The translations under genes were made by a program, and so were the position numbers. Positions 35,722-45,793 of a DNA stretch of 64,000 nt are shown here, one piece after another. Location: positions 62,001 through 126,000 of the forward strand of contig NZ_CATNVB010000002.1 in NCBI RefSeq assembly GCF_951230165.1, read 5' to 3'. Position 1 is the stretch's first letter. Every line of letters starts with the position of its first letter. This stretch comes from Lentilactobacillus sp. Marseille-Q4993 (GTDB taxonomy: Bacteria; Bacillota; Bacilli; Lactobacillales; Lactobacillaceae). The notes beneath the pieces were generated by a model that saw only the letters and a list, made by a program, of their open reading frames with translations, searched no databases and had not been told where the DNA came from.

Positions 35722-36240
35722 CTATTTGTTTTCTTCTTTTGGCGCTAACATCAAGAACATGCTTCTACCGTCCATCTTTGGACGTTGTTCAACAGTAGCA
35801 ACATCTTCTGTTTCTTTAGCCATTCGTTCAAGAACTTCGCGACCAATATCCTTATGAGTAATGGCACGACCCTTAAACCGAATTGATACCCGAACTTTTT
35901 CACCCTTTGCCAAGAACTTTTTAGCGTTCTTAAGCTTAGTGTTGAAATCATTAACATCAATTGTTGGACTAAGTCTAACTTCCTTAACGTTAACAACTTT
36001 TTGTTTCTTGCGTGATTCCCGGTCCTTCTTTTGTTGTTCAAACCGGTACTTTCCGTAATCTAGAATCTTAGCAACTGGTGGTTTTGCTTTCGGTGCGACT
36101 AAAACTAAGTCAAGATCAGCATCTTCAGCAAGCTGTAACGCTTCGGACTTTGTCTTAACACCCAATTGGTCACCGTTAGCACCGATCAGACGTACTTCAC
36201 GAGCTCGGATTCCATCATTAACCATCATATCTTTAGCTAT
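35722..36240 (-). CDS. infC: Translation initiation factor IF-3 with a probable AUA start
   Basis: IF3 keeps the ribosomal subunits apart and proofreads the start codon. The domain order is N-domain ([24 protein letters not shown]), linker helix, C-domain ([16 protein letters not shown] and MDGRSMFL). ATG codons begin only at the MMVNDG region, 19 nt from the ribosome binding site; the triplet ATA at 36240 lies 7 nt after GGAGGTG and yields 172 residues starting [10 protein letters not shown], as in other lactobacillus IF3. Use of a rare start that IF3 itself rejects is the classical way infC is autoregulated (AUU in Escherichia coli). First gene of the operon. Confidence 0.93.
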   Translation of the reverse strand: MAKDMMVNDGIRAREVRLIGANGDQLGVKTKSEALQLAEDADLDLVLVAPKAKPPVAKILDYGKYRFEQQKKDRESRKKQKVVNVKEVRLSPTIDVNDFNTKLKNAKKFLAKGEKVRVSIRFKGRAITHKDIGREVLERMAKETEDVATVEQRPKMDGRSMFLMLAPKEENK

Positions 36241-36246
36241 GGTACT

Positions 36247-36407
36247 TCACCTCCAAGATTAGTCAAAAAGCAGAAAAAAGCGGACACAACAGTGCCCGCT
36301 CGTTTAAAGATTCACCTAAGTGAACCTACTCGATATCATGCCCAGCAAATTTAGAAATTTCCTTAGGCGAGAAGCGGGTGCTCCTGCTTTAATTTCACAA
36401 CTATTAA
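36247..36407 (-). promoter_or_regulatory. infC-rpmI-rplT leader with attenuator (L20-leader type)
   Basis: The leader of about 160 nt holds a hairpin AGCGGGCAC / GTGTCCGCT followed by six T (about 36275-36303 region), then the infC ribosome binding site. This fits the L20 leader of Firmicutes, where L20 promotes premature termination. Pairing alternatives upstream (GCGGGTGCTCC region) are visible but I did not model the fold. Confidence 0.75.
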
Positions 36408-36436
36408 AGAATACCATCCAGATAAACTACTGTCAA
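36408..36436 (-). promoter_or_regulatory. infC operon promoter
   Basis: TTGACA (36431-36436), a 17-nt spacer and TATTCT (36408-36413) on the minus strand. Immediately downstream of the thrS stop codon region. Confidence 0.8.
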
Positions 36437-36450
36437 GAGTTCTATTAAAC

Positions 36451-38397
36451 TTAGTTCTCTTCGCGTGAGTATGATTGGATATCCTTCTCAATTTGATCAA
36501 CAAATTCATCAACTGACTTAGAATTGGTATCATCCTCACCGTACTTACGAACGGAAACGCTGTTACCATTAACTTCGTCATCACCAACAACAAGAGTGTA
36601 TGGAATCTTATGAGTTTGAGCATCCCGGATTAAGTAACCCATCTTTTCAGCTCTTTCATCAACTTCTGAACGAATATTAAGATTACGAAGTTTTTGGTTA
36701 ACCTTTTCAGCGTATTCGCCATGCTTATCCTGGCTGACTGGAATGATTTTAACTTGCTTTGGTGCTAACCAAGTTGGGAATGCTCCCTTATAAATTTCAG
36801 TAAGGTAAGCAGTAAATCTTTCCATAGTAGAAACCAAACCACGGTGAATCATAACTGGACGGTGTTCCTTACCATCTTCACCAACATAGTGAAGGTCAAA
36901 TCTTTCTGGCAACATGAAGTCTAATTGAATAGTTGACAATGTTTCTTCGTTACCAAGGGCTGTCTTAGTTTGAACATCAAGCTTTGGACCGTAGAATGCG
37001 GCTTCACCTTCTGCCTCAACGTAATCCAATCCAAGTTCATCCATGGCACCCTTCAACATTGATTGAGCTCTGTTCCACATTTCATCATCATCGAAGTACT
37101 TTTCAGTATTTTCAGGATCACGATAACTCAATCTGAATGTGTAATCGTTAATATCAAAATCGTGGTATACAGAAACCATGAGCTTCAAAATATTTTGGAA
37201 TTCCTCTTGGATTTGGTCAAGAGTTACGAATGTGTGACCATCATTAAGGGTCATTTCACGAACTCGTTGCAAACCGGAAAGGGCACCAGATTTTTCATAA
37301 CGGTGCATCATACCAAGTTCAGCAATTCTAAGTGGTAATTCACGGTATGAACGAATGTGATGCTTGTAAACTTGAATATGTGAAGGACAGTTCATTGGCC
37401 GTAATTCAAGCATTTCACCGTCACCCATGTCCATTGGTGGGAACATATCCTCACGGTAGTGATCCCAGTGACCTGATTGCTTATAAAGATCTAGGTTTGC
37501 TAACACTGGTGTGTAGACGTGTTGGTAACCGTTTGCTACTTCACGGTCAATGATGTAACGTTCAATCGTTCTTCTGATAGTGGCACCGTTTGGCATCCAG
37601 TATGGTAAACCAGCACCAACCTTAGGATCAACAAAGAATAAGTCAAGTTGGTTACCGATAACTCGGTGATCACGTTCTTTAGCTTCTTGACGTTTCTTGA
37701 GATCTTCATCAAGTTCAGCTTGCTTTTCAAACGCAGTTGCGTAAATTCTTTGAAGCATTGGGTTTGATGACTTTCCTTCCCAATAAGCACCAGCAACAGA
37801 GATCAATTTGAAAATCTTAACGCCACTAGTCTTAGCCAGAACAGCGCCTTCGTTCAATGATTTGAATTCTCCGATTTGGTTGAATTTAACCTTGCCATCA
37901 ACGGCTTTTTCATCGATAAGTTGGCTTTGGTATGGATCCTCGCCAACTTCCTTCTTAGCATCAGCAACTGAAAGTTCAACGATTTCAATTGGTTCAGCAT
38001 CAGAAATAATTTTCTTCATGGCTTTTTCCAAACCTTCAAGCTCATCAACGCTAATTTGAGTATCTGGCTTGTCAGTGTCAATAAAGAAACCATCCTCATC
38101 AGCGGTTGCTTCACCAAATTTAACGTTTTTGAATTCTTGACTGATTGCTTTTTTCAAAACTTGAGAAGCAGTCTGACGGAGAACTTTTAACCCGTCTTCG
38201 CTATCCTTGGTAACAATTTCTACCTTGCCACCCTTATGTAATGGTTCTGTTAATGATAGCATTTCCCCATCAATCTTAGCAGCTACTGATTTCTTGGCTA
38301 AACTAATTGAAATTGATTTTGCAATATCTTCACCAGTTGAAGCGTCAGCAAATTGCTTTACGCTACCGTCTGGAAATTCAAATGAAAGTTCTGACAT
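36451..38397 (-). CDS. thrS: Threonyl-tRNA synthetase
   Basis: It charges tRNA-Thr with threonine. With ATG 38397 (after GGAG) the protein is 648 residues: TGS domain (1-63), second additional domain with editing site (HxxxH pattern not seen, so editing histidines need checking), class II core with RPMNCPSHI and motif 2 ([20 protein letters not shown]), motif 3 ([16 protein letters not shown]) and the anticodon-binding domain (about 540-640, [16 protein letters not shown]). Preceded by a T-box leader. Confidence 0.96.
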   Translation of the reverse strand: MSELSFEFPDGSVKQFADASTGEDIAKSISISLAKKSVAAKIDGEMLSLTEPLHKGGKVEIVTKDSEDGLKVLRQTASQVLKKAISQEFKNVKFGEATADEDGFFIDTDKPDTQISVDELEGLEKAMKKIISDAEPIEIVELSVADAKKEVGEDPYQSQLIDEKAVDGKVKFNQIGEFKSLNEGAVLAKTSGVKIFKLISVAGAYWEGKSSNPMLQRIYATAFEKQAELDEDLKKRQEAKERDHRVIGNQLDLFFVDPKVGAGLPYWMPNGATIRRTIERYIIDREVANGYQHVYTPVLANLDLYKQSGHWDHYREDMFPPMDMGDGEMLELRPMNCPSHIQVYKHHIRSYRELPLRIAELGMMHRYEKSGALSGLQRVREMTLNDGHTFVTLDQIQEEFQNILKLMVSVYHDFDINDYTFRLSYRDPENTEKYFDDDEMWNRAQSMLKGAMDELGLDYVEAEGEAAFYGPKLDVQTKTALGNEETLSTIQLDFMLPERFDLHYVGEDGKEHRPVMIHRGLVSTMERFTAYLTEIYKGAFPTWLAPKQVKIIPVSQDKHGEYAEKVNQKLRNLNIRSEVDERAEKMGYLIRDAQTHKIPYTLVVGDDEVNGNSVSVRKYGEDDTNSKSVDEFVDQIEKDIQSYSREEN

Positions 38398-38428
38398 ATC
38401 TCTATTCTCCTTTTTTATTCGAAACCAC

Positions 38429-38673
38429 AAAAAAAGTCCCTAGTGTACAAATAACAGTACACTAGGGACGCATTTAGCGCGGTTCCACCCATTTTACCCA
38501 AAACAAAATAAATGCTTCGAGCACTCAAGTGGTTGCTAACGGGACCAGTCCGGGAAAGCATTTCCGCAATCCGATTCAAAAAGTGGTAACCAACTACAAT
38601 CCTAACAAACTGCCTTCCAGGCTAGAGCAGCTCTCCCTGTGATGAATCATAATGATCATGTCTTTTTGATAAC
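38429..38673 (-). promoter_or_regulatory. T-box riboswitch, threonine type
   Basis: The leader contains the T-box GGGTGGAACCGCG, an overlapping terminator (GTCCCTAGTGTAC with GTACACTAGGGAC, then seven T; 38429-38469) and an upstream stem-loop region. By position this controls thrS through uncharged tRNA-Thr; candidate ACC specifier triplets occur in the upstream arm but I did not fix the specifier. This T-box fills the 325-nt gap between thrS and dnaI. Confidence 0.9.
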
Positions 38674-38679
38674 AAACTC

Positions 38680-38708
38680 AGTATAAACACGTGTCTACTG
38701 AAAGTCAA
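38680..38708 (-). promoter_or_regulatory. thrS promoter
   Basis: TTGACT (38703-38708), 17 nt, TATACT (38680-38685) on the minus strand. The -35 lies just after the dnaI stop codon. Confidence 0.85.
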
Positions 38709-38722
38709 CACTTGCTGGCACT

Positions 38723-39670
38723 TTATTTTGGCCTTCGATTAGCCCCGCTCATTTCAACTTCACGAGATAAAAATTTGACTCGTTCCATAATCCGCTTTGC
38801 TTTTAGGGGTTCTTCGTCACCCTGCTTACTAAATATGAGATGTTCTTCAAATTTGTCCATCGTTAGATTAGAACTAAAGAAAGTTGGTAACTGTTGCTGC
38901 ATCCGATATTCAAGAATAACTCCTAACACTTCATCCCTGACCCAAGGCGACATCGACTCTGCTCCGATGTCATCTAGCATCAGAACAGGTGTCTTTTTTA
39001 CCGAATCGATTTTCCGACTCACTGAGTTATCGGCGATGGAATTCTTCATTTCAACAGAGAAAGTTGGAAAATGAACCATAATTGTCTGAATCTTTTTTCC
39101 AGCTAACCGATTAGCAATTGCCCCCAACATATACGTTTTCCCCACACCAAGAGGTCCACTAAGATATAGTCCTGGTGTAAAGTCCTCATCACCTATCCTC
39201 GATAAGAAATCATATGCCATTGCCATAGCATCAAACCGGCCATCAACTCTATCAACCTTGTCCATATCGGCACTACGAATATCTTTGGGCATCGATATCG
39301 TTCGAATCATTTTCTCCTGGGCTTTTAACTCTTGAGCAGCTATGGTCTCCGGAGATGGTTGATATGAGATATCGACCAATCCACCATTGACGACCAGCCT
39401 GGGTTGATACCCCGGAGCAAACGTCTTCTTGCCATCTTTCATCATCTTTTTGACATTATGAAATTCGTACAATTTAGAGATTGATTTTTCAAAGGCATTT
39501 GCATCAAGTTTGTCCTTATTCTTTACGAAAAACGAACGGATATCTCGATCTCGCTTTAACGTACCGATAATCGTACTGAAATTTTTGTTCCAATTTCTAT
39601 CTGCCATCATCTCACGAAATGATTTAGAAATGTTCTCCATTCCAGATTCTGAATCACTCACTATACTCAC
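38723..39670 (-). CDS. dnaI: Helicase loader DnaI
   Basis: DnaI loads the replicative helicase DnaC/DnaB at the origin and at restarted forks. The 315-residue protein has an N-terminal zinc-free adaptor (in this form only one cysteine-poor region, about 1-130) and an AAA+ domain with Walker A SGPLGVGKTYM (about 168-178), Walker B VLMLDDIGAE and sensor 1 FFSSNLT. It follows dnaB directly; start GTG with AAGGA 6 nt upstream, but a second GTG 12 nt later has AGGTGAG and cannot be excluded. Confidence 0.95.
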   Translation of the reverse strand: MSIVSDSESGMENISKSFREMMADRNWNKNFSTIIGTLKRDRDIRSFFVKNKDKLDANAFEKSISKLYEFHNVKKMMKDGKKTFAPGYQPRLVVNGGLVDISYQPSPETIAAQELKAQEKMIRTISMPKDIRSADMDKVDRVDGRFDAMAMAYDFLSRIGDEDFTPGLYLSGPLGVGKTYMLGAIANRLAGKKIQTIMVHFPTFSVEMKNSIADNSVSRKIDSVKKTPVLMLDDIGAESMSPWVRDEVLGVILEYRMQQQLPTFFSSNLTMDKFEEHLIFSKQGDEEPLKAKRIMERVKFLSREVEMSGANRRPK

Positions 39671-41041
39671 CTACTTTCCTTCATTTAATTTTTTCATTTT
39701 TTCATCTAATATCTTTTTCTGTTCAGGACTCATTGCTTTGTCCTTCTTAATCTGGTTTTCTTCCTTTGCCCAATCAGGCAATGTTTCCTTAATCGTTTTG
39801 CGTCTGTAATTTGAATTACGCTGAGGGGCGCGCTTTTTAGGGGTATTTGCTTCTTTTTTTCGATCTTCAATAGCTGCCAACGCTTTCTCGACAGTATTTA
39901 CTCCTCTTTGCGCCCAGTCGTTAGCAATAGCATCAAGGAAATTCTTATTGATGGTCCCCAGTTTCTGAACTACCAAAATGTAGTAAACCATGATGTTGAT
40001 CACTTCACTTGGAAAAATATGGCGACCAATAAGCTCATCCACATTTCTCTGCTCTGAAGAAGAAACAAATCCTTTTTTCTGTGATTTAATTTGGCCCAAA
40101 AACAGCATTGGTGGTGTGCTTTTAACAATATCCAATAAAGTTGCCTTTTGACCAGTTTGTTTAGAATTAACTGTCGCTGATTCATCTGAACCAGTTTCAA
40201 CATTCACACTTTCAGTCTTTATTGGCCTAAGACTAAATTCTTTTGCAATCAGCTGTTTTAATAGTTTTTGATCCAGTTGATTAGTGGCTAGGTTAGTAGC
40301 CTTAGAAATCAGAGTACTCATTTGAATCTCATCGATTCCATACATCATGTGCTCCGAAGTAATTAACTCAACCGCAGCTTTGACGCTTTTTTGATCAACA
40401 AAACTATTACCAAGCAAATTTAACAGTAAGTTGAAATCAAAACTACTGTTTCCCTCATCCATTGCTTTAACCAGGTTATCATCCGTCGATTTAATTCCAT
40501 TTTGAGCTTTCTTCACATCAGTCGGAGTGTCAGTCACCAAATGGCTAGGAATATCATAAACCGCTAATAATGACGAAGAAATATCAGTTTGGTTAGCGAG
40601 AACCTCCCGTTTATTGCCGACTCTTCGCATTATTTGATCAAATGTTTTTTGACCAACTTTTCCCAACAACATCACTGCTAACAAATCAGTTTTCAAGAAT
40701 TCGTTAACCGAAAGCGGCTGGTGAACCAAATAAATCAGCGTTTCTTTAATGTTTTTAGACACGGTGGTGTTTAAAAGGTCAACCGCCTCCAACTTTTGGC
40801 GGGCTTTATGTAACTCAGCAGGGGAGATACTGAGAATACTCTGAAGTTCGTAATGTTGATGAACTTCTAAATTGTTCAAATCAGCTTCCGCAAGTCGATA
40901 GATTACGTTATACAACGAAAAAGCGTCCCGACCAATTATTGGTAAATACAAATTAGTCAGCACACCGATATTAACTTCTTGATTGATTTCATCTGCCGTC
41001 ACCACAAACTTAGTATCAGCAGTTAATTTATCAATAGCCAA
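39671..41041 (-). CDS. dnaB: Replication initiation and membrane attachment protein DnaB
   Basis: The Firmicute DnaB is a co-loader for primosome assembly with DnaD and DnaI. The 456-residue protein has the N-terminal region with a DnaB_2-like winged helix (NIGVLTNLYLPIIGRDAFSLYNVIYRLAEA), a middle DnaB/DnaD domain (about 320-400, PSEVINIMVYYILVVQKLGTINKNFLDAIANDWAQRGVNTVEKAL) and a basic C-terminal tail. Start codon is TTG at 41041 with GAGGATG nine nt upstream. Follows nrdR by 3 nt. Confidence 0.95.
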   Translation of the reverse strand: MAIDKLTADTKFVVTADEINQEVNIGVLTNLYLPIIGRDAFSLYNVIYRLAEADLNNLEVHQHYELQSILSISPAELHKARQKLEAVDLLNTTVSKNIKETLIYLVHQPLSVNEFLKTDLLAVMLLGKVGQKTFDQIMRRVGNKREVLANQTDISSSLLAVYDIPSHLVTDTPTDVKKAQNGIKSTDDNLVKAMDEGNSSFDFNLLLNLLGNSFVDQKSVKAAVELITSEHMMYGIDEIQMSTLISKATNLATNQLDQKLLKQLIAKEFSLRPIKTESVNVETGSDESATVNSKQTGQKATLLDIVKSTPPMLFLGQIKSQKKGFVSSSEQRNVDELIGRHIFPSEVINIMVYYILVVQKLGTINKNFLDAIANDWAQRGVNTVEKALAAIEDRKKEANTPKKRAPQRNSNYRRKTIKETLPDWAKEENQIKKDKAMSPEQKKILDEKMKKLNEGK

Positions 41042-41043
41042 TA

Positions 41044-41523
41044 TTAATCATCCTCGTTCTTTGAATTGGTACCCTTTTCCATCATTTCCTTTAATTCTTT
41101 GTAAAAGACGGACATATCTTTAAATTGACGATAAACGGAAGCAAACCGAATATACGCAATTTGATCAAGTGAGACTAGCTCTTCCATGACATATTCCCCA
41201 ATCTGGCGACTTGTCACTTCACTATCTCCCGTTGACCTGAGTCGGTTTTCAACCTTATCCACCAAGTTGGTAATGGAATTCATTGAAACCGGTCGTTTCT
41301 CAGCAGACCTAACGATTCCCTTTAACAGCTTTTCCCGGTTAAATTCTTGACGGGTGCCGTTCTTTTTGATGACCAAAAGTGGGGTCATTTCAATCCGCTC
41401 AAACGTTGTAAATCTAAAACCACAATTTTCACACTCACGCCGTCTTCTAATCACCCGATTATCATCAGTCGGCCGACTATCAATAACCTTGGAGCCGTTA
41501 TGACCACAATGTGGACAATGCAT
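41044..41523 (-). CDS. nrdR: Transcriptional repressor NrdR
   Basis: NrdR represses ribonucleotide reductase genes when dATP is high. ATG 41523 gives 159 residues starting MHCPHCGHNGSKVIDSRP, the usual start; the frame is open further up by chance. Zinc ribbon CPHC..CENC (residues 3-6 and 31-34) and ATP-cone (about 49-139, VIKKNGTRQEFNREKLLKG). Located between coaE and dnaB. Confidence 0.97.
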   Translation of the reverse strand: MHCPHCGHNGSKVIDSRPTDDNRVIRRRRECENCGFRFTTFERIEMTPLLVIKKNGTRQEFNREKLLKGIVRSAEKRPVSMNSITNLVDKVENRLRSTGDSEVTSRQIGEYVMEELVSLDQIAYIRFASVYRQFKDMSVFYKELKEMMEKGTNSKNEDD

Positions 41524-41525
41524 GC

Positions 41526-42125
41526 TTACACCTCGCCGTTCTTCTCTTTCTCCAACCATTTATCAACTTGATAATACAAGCCGACTAAGTTGGAATTATT
41601 GTAAATAATATAATTTGATAATTCTTGCTTAACTCTAAGTGGCCACTGACTGCCAATCCTCTTGCTAGCAGTTGCTACGTCGAGACTATTTCTATTGATT
41701 AGTCTAGTCATTTGAGTACGACTATCTGTCGTAACCATCACAATTTCATCAACCATATTAGCAAATCCATTTTCAAACAACGTTGGAGCATCGAATACGA
41801 CTAGCTCCTCATTGCTTGCTAAATTAATTTGATTATACACTTCATTAGAAATAAATGGGTTAATTATCCGAACCAGCTTTGTAAGTTGTTCATTGTCACC
41901 AAAAACAATGTTTCCCAGCCTTTTTCGATTCAACTCGCCTTCATCGTTGATAACTTCAGCCCCAAAAGCATTCTCAATGGCTGTTAGCCCCGGCGTACCT
42001 TTTGATTGGACTTTTCGGGTTACAAGGTCAGCGTCAATTATTCGAATTCCTTTTTGGGCTAAGTAATCTGAAACTGTTGATTTTCCAGTTGCAATCCCTC
42101 CGGTCAACCCGATTACTTTTGGCAT
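41526..42125 (-). CDS. coaE: Dephospho-CoA kinase
   Basis: CoaE makes coenzyme A from dephospho-CoA with ATP, the last step of the pathway. The 199-residue protein has P-loop GLTGGIATGKST (6-17) and IIDADLVTRKVQ, with VFDAPTLFENG. Adjacent to mutM and nrdR; stop 3 nt before the nrdR start. Confidence 0.97.
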   Translation of the reverse strand: MPKVIGLTGGIATGKSTVSDYLAQKGIRIIDADLVTRKVQSKGTPGLTAIENAFGAEVINDEGELNRKRLGNIVFGDNEQLTKLVRIINPFISNEVYNQINLASNEELVVFDAPTLFENGFANMVDEIVMVTTDSRTQMTRLINRNSLDVATASKRIGSQWPLRVKQELSNYIIYNNSNLVGLYYQVDKWLEKEKNGEV

Positions 42126-42130
42126 CTAAA

Positions 42131-42964
42131 TCACCCTTCTCTAAGTACCTGGCAATGTGGACAAAAATGGGTTCCCCGCTGGGCAAGCTTAATTTTTTCA
42201 ATTGGCGTCCCACACCTAAGACAAGGTTCTCCCTTACGGCCATAGACATTGAGGTGGTTTTGAAAACTACCTGCCTCCCCATAGGCGTTTGAATACGAAT
42301 GTACTGTTGTCCCGTGACCGGCAATCGCCTTTTTAATCTCTAAAATGATATTTTTTCTAAGCTCTTTTAACTCAGATTCCGCTAATGTATTGGCTGGTTG
42401 CGTTGGGTGAATTTTACTCATCCACAGCACTTCGTCAACGTAAATGTTGCCAAGACCAGCAATTTTACTTTGGTCTAGTAAAAATGGTTTGATTTCTTTT
42501 TTACTCTTAGCAAATATTTTAACCATGTAATCCAGCTTCAACCCATCTTCGGTGGGCTCAGGACCAATCGTTTTTAATCCAGCTACACTGAGCTCATCCT
42601 TACGATCAACTAGATTCATCCTGCCAAACTTACGAGTATCGTTATATCTAAGCATTCGACCATCTGATAAGTGGAACACAATGTGGGTATGCTTACTGAG
42701 AGCATCCCCTTCAGCCACAACATCATAATTGCCTTCCATTCTCAAGTGAGAAACGATAGTCAAGCCATTACTTAACCGTAAAAACAAATACTTTCCGCGA
42801 CGACCAATTTCCTCAAGGGTCGTATTCTCGACCCCTTTTTTGAAATCATCGGGATCAAGGTTAATCATTTTTGGGTATAAAACGTCGACCTTAGTAATCT
42901 TGCTGTTTTGAACAAGCTCGGTCAACCCTCTGCGAACTGTTTCAACTTCTGGTAATTCAGGCAT
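42131..42964 (-). CDS. mutM: Formamidopyrimidine-DNA glycosylase
   Basis: MutM (Fpg) removes 8-oxoguanine and other oxidised purines and cuts the abasic site. The start is ATG 42964, so that P2 of MPELPEVETVRRGL is the catalytic amine; the GTG upstream would put two residues before it and inactivate the enzyme. 277 residues; H2TH region (LLDQSKIAGLGNIYVDEVLW) and C-terminal zinc finger with CLRCGTPIEK and FCPHCQ. Neighbours polA and coaE as in other Firmicutes. Confidence 0.97.
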   Translation of the reverse strand: MPELPEVETVRRGLTELVQNSKITKVDVLYPKMINLDPDDFKKGVENTTLEEIGRRGKYLFLRLSNGLTIVSHLRMEGNYDVVAEGDALSKHTHIVFHLSDGRMLRYNDTRKFGRMNLVDRKDELSVAGLKTIGPEPTEDGLKLDYMVKIFAKSKKEIKPFLLDQSKIAGLGNIYVDEVLWMSKIHPTQPANTLAESELKELRKNIILEIKKAIAGHGTTVHSYSNAYGEAGSFQNHLNVYGRKGEPCLRCGTPIEKIKLAQRGTHFCPHCQVLREG

Positions 42965-42987
42965 TTTCACTCATTCCTTTATCCCGT

Positions 42988-45630
42988 TTATTTTGCGTCA
43001 AACCACGTCTTGCCGTAGTGACTTTCAACCTTCAACGGTACCTCTAGTTTGAAGGCCGAATCCATTATTTTTGGAATCAATTGTTGAACTTCCTCCAGCT
43101 CATCATCCGGCACTTCGAAAATCAATTCATCGTGAACTTGGAGTAACATCTTAGTTTTCATTGCTTTCAGCGCTTCATCCATCCGAATCATGGCAATTTT
43201 AATTATATCAGCAGCGCTTCCTTGAATCGGAGTATTCATGGCAGTTCGCTCCGCAAATGATCTCAGATTAAAGCTCTTAGAATTAATATCCGGTAAATAG
43301 CGACGACGGTTAGAAACCGTTTCAACATAACCGTTTTCACGGGCAAATTTAACAATGTCTTCAGTATACTTCTTTACTCCTGGGTATTCTTCAAAATACC
43401 GGTCGATGAACTCAGCCGCTTGTTTCCGACTGATCCCAGTGTTATTGGCTAACCCGTAAGATGAAATACCGTAGACAATTCCAAAGTTGACTGCCTTTGC
43501 CTGGCGCCGTAAATTTGGCGTAACATCTTCGTTTGAATCAAGATGGAATATTCTCCGGGCAGTTTCAGCATGAATATCCTCGCCTGCCTTAAAGGCCGCC
43601 TGCATATTCTTATCACCAGTTACGGAGGCTAGGACTCTCAATTCAATTTGAGAGTAATCAGACGAAAACATCTGCCACCCCGGTTGACTAGGAACAAACG
43701 CTTCTCGAATACGCTTACCCTCTTCAGTCCTAACTGGAATGTTCTGCAAATTAGGATCCACTGACGAGAGTCGACCAGTTGCCGTCAAGGTTTGCAAATA
43801 CCTCGTGTGAACCTTTGAATCGTCCTTATGGATAACCTTAAGTAACCCATCAACATAAGTTGATAGCAGCTTTGATAGTTGCCGATAATCTAAAATATAT
43901 TGGACAATCGGGGCATCCGGTGCCAATTTTTCCAAAACGTCAACTGAAGTTGAATAACCCGTCTTGGTCTTCTTGATAACTGGTAACTTCATCTTTTCAA
44001 ATAAAATTTTGCCGAGCTGCTTTGGTGAGCCAATATTAAATTCTTCGCCTGCTTGATTAAAAATCTCCAATTCAAGTTCACTAAGCCGTTCTTTGAACTT
44101 ACTGCCCATCTGTTCTAGTTTATCAGGACTAACTTTGATTCCAGCAATTTCCATCTTGGCTAATACAAATGCCAATTTTATTTCAATTTCACGATACAAC
44201 TTAGTCTGGTTATGCTCTTCTAACTGTTCGAACATTTTGTCATGCAGTTGATCAATTGCACTAACTTTATGAACTAGATGTGCCAAAAACTCGGGCTTAT
44301 CAACTGGGATAGAACGCTTGGCACCCTTACCATATACTTCTTCATCAGTCTTAACGTTTCGATAACCATACGTTTTAGCCAATGTGGCAACATCATTACT
44401 ATTGTTACTTGTATTAAGCAAATAGGATACTAACAACATATCGAAATCAACGTTAGCTAGTTCAATCCCAACCCGGTTTAAAAGGACAACAGTCTTCTTA
44501 ACATCGAATACATTTTTTGAAATCGATTCACTTTCTAGAATGCTCTTGACTTCTGGACTAATTAAAAGATCCGCGTTATTTGATGCATACCACTTATCAC
44601 CCGAACCTAAGGCAAAACCCACAATTTCAGCAGTATGGTAATTGTCCCCATCCATCTCAACGTGAACTGACACCTCATCCGTAAACTGTGACAATTCACT
44701 TAGATTATCCTCAGTCAATGTTGTGTATTCAATCGGCGTACTGACCTGCTTGCTGTCCTCAACGTCTTCAAGAAATGATTTAAAGTTCATGCTTTCGTAA
44801 AACGCAATCAGTTTGTCACTATCATCCCCATCATAGATGACGTCCTCCAAACCAATCGTAATTGGTGCATCCCGATTGATAGTTGCTAATGTCCTAGCAA
44901 GCATCGCCTTATCTTTATCCTCAACAAGGTGTTCCTTCAATTTTTTGCCAGAAACCTTATCAAGATTGTCGTACAAATTGTCAATCGTTCCATACTCTTG
45001 AATGAGTTTGAGAGCCGTTTTCTCACCGACCTTTTGAACTCCTGGATAATTATCAGAATTATCACCCCGGAGGCCTTTTATTTCGATAATTTGATCCGGT
45101 TTAACGCCGAGCTTTTCCTCTACATACTTTGGGGTATAAGTTTCAAGCTCGGTAACCCCTTTCTTTGAAACCTGAACAGTTGTCTTATCTGAAGTTAATT
45201 GGGTCAAATCACGATCACCGGTAACCACAACGACTTTATAATCGCCAGATTGCTCAGCTTTTCTTGCCATAGTCCCAATGATATCATCAGCCTCATAATC
45301 GGGAAGATCATATGATTTGATCCCTCTAGCTGTCAGTAAGTCCTTCAAATGCGGAAATTGTTCTGAAAGCTCTGTTGGTGTCTTTGACCGACCACCCTTG
45401 TAATCATCGTACATCTTTGTTCTAAACGTGGTTTTCCCCGCATCAAAAGCAACCAGCACGTTAGTTGGCTTTTCAGTTTCAAGTACTTTGTCAAGCATGC
45501 GATTAAACCCGAAAATAGCGCTTGTATGCAATCCTTGGGAGTTAACAAATCTATCCATTGATTGATAAAGTGCATAGAAGGCTTTAAACGCGATACTGTT
45601 TCCATCTATCAAGACTAATTTTTTTGGCAT
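42988..45630 (-). CDS. polA: DNA polymerase I
   Basis: Pol I fills gaps and removes primers. The 880-residue protein has the 5'-3' exonuclease (1-290, LVLIDGNSIAFKAFYAL, KGLRGDNSDNYPGVQKVGEKTA), a remnant 3'-5' exonuclease (about 300-470) and the polymerase domain with SSDYSQIELRVLA, RRQAKAVNFGIVYG and QVHDELIFEV. In the middle domain the paired DxE metal ligands are replaced (VSVHVEMDG), so proofreading is lost as in Bacillus and Thermus enzymes. Upstream of mutM; ends 24 nt before it. Confidence 0.98.
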   Translation of the reverse strand: MPKKLVLIDGNSIAFKAFYALYQSMDRFVNSQGLHTSAIFGFNRMLDKVLETEKPTNVLVAFDAGKTTFRTKMYDDYKGGRSKTPTELSEQFPHLKDLLTARGIKSYDLPDYEADDIIGTMARKAEQSGDYKVVVVTGDRDLTQLTSDKTTVQVSKKGVTELETYTPKYVEEKLGVKPDQIIEIKGLRGDNSDNYPGVQKVGEKTALKLIQEYGTIDNLYDNLDKVSGKKLKEHLVEDKDKAMLARTLATINRDAPITIGLEDVIYDGDDSDKLIAFYESMNFKSFLEDVEDSKQVSTPIEYTTLTEDNLSELSQFTDEVSVHVEMDGDNYHTAEIVGFALGSGDKWYASNNADLLISPEVKSILESESISKNVFDVKKTVVLLNRVGIELANVDFDMLLVSYLLNTSNNSNDVATLAKTYGYRNVKTDEEVYGKGAKRSIPVDKPEFLAHLVHKVSAIDQLHDKMFEQLEEHNQTKLYREIEIKLAFVLAKMEIAGIKVSPDKLEQMGSKFKERLSELELEIFNQAGEEFNIGSPKQLGKILFEKMKLPVIKKTKTGYSTSVDVLEKLAPDAPIVQYILDYRQLSKLLSTYVDGLLKVIHKDDSKVHTRYLQTLTATGRLSSVDPNLQNIPVRTEEGKRIREAFVPSQPGWQMFSSDYSQIELRVLASVTGDKNMQAAFKAGEDIHAETARRIFHLDSNEDVTPNLRRQAKAVNFGIVYGISSYGLANNTGISRKQAAEFIDRYFEEYPGVKKYTEDIVKFARENGYVETVSNRRRYLPDINSKSFNLRSFAERTAMNTPIQGSAADIIKIAMIRMDEALKAMKTKMLLQVHDELIFEVPDDELEEVQQLIPKIMDSAFKLEVPLKVESHYGKTWFDAK

Positions 45631-45739
45631 GTTTTTCTCCTAAAACGGTAAATTGAATTCTACTATTAATTTTAACACGTCAGCGTTAACGACAGAACTC
45701 AAAATCATTTGATCATTTTTTGAAACTTGTGAAAAAACA

Positions 45740-45775
45740 AAAAAAGTTCAAATATCTTTAATTGATATCTGAACC
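45740..45775 (-). terminator. Terminator of the BI-1 family gene
   Basis: AGGTTCAGATATC pairs with GATATTTGAACT around AATTAAA, followed by seven T, 19 nt after the stop codon. Confidence 0.88.
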
Positions 45776-45793
45776 TTAAAGCGATATTTGCTA

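Noticed and set aside
36228-36234. ATG codons as start of infC
   Set aside because: They lie about 16-20 nt from the only ribosome binding site, too far, and would delete the conserved AKD residues.
41524-41559. Longer NrdR N-terminus (MVGEREERRGVS)
   Set aside because: It overlaps the end of coaE; family NrdR begins at MHCPHCG and the zinc ribbon is at the extreme N-terminus.
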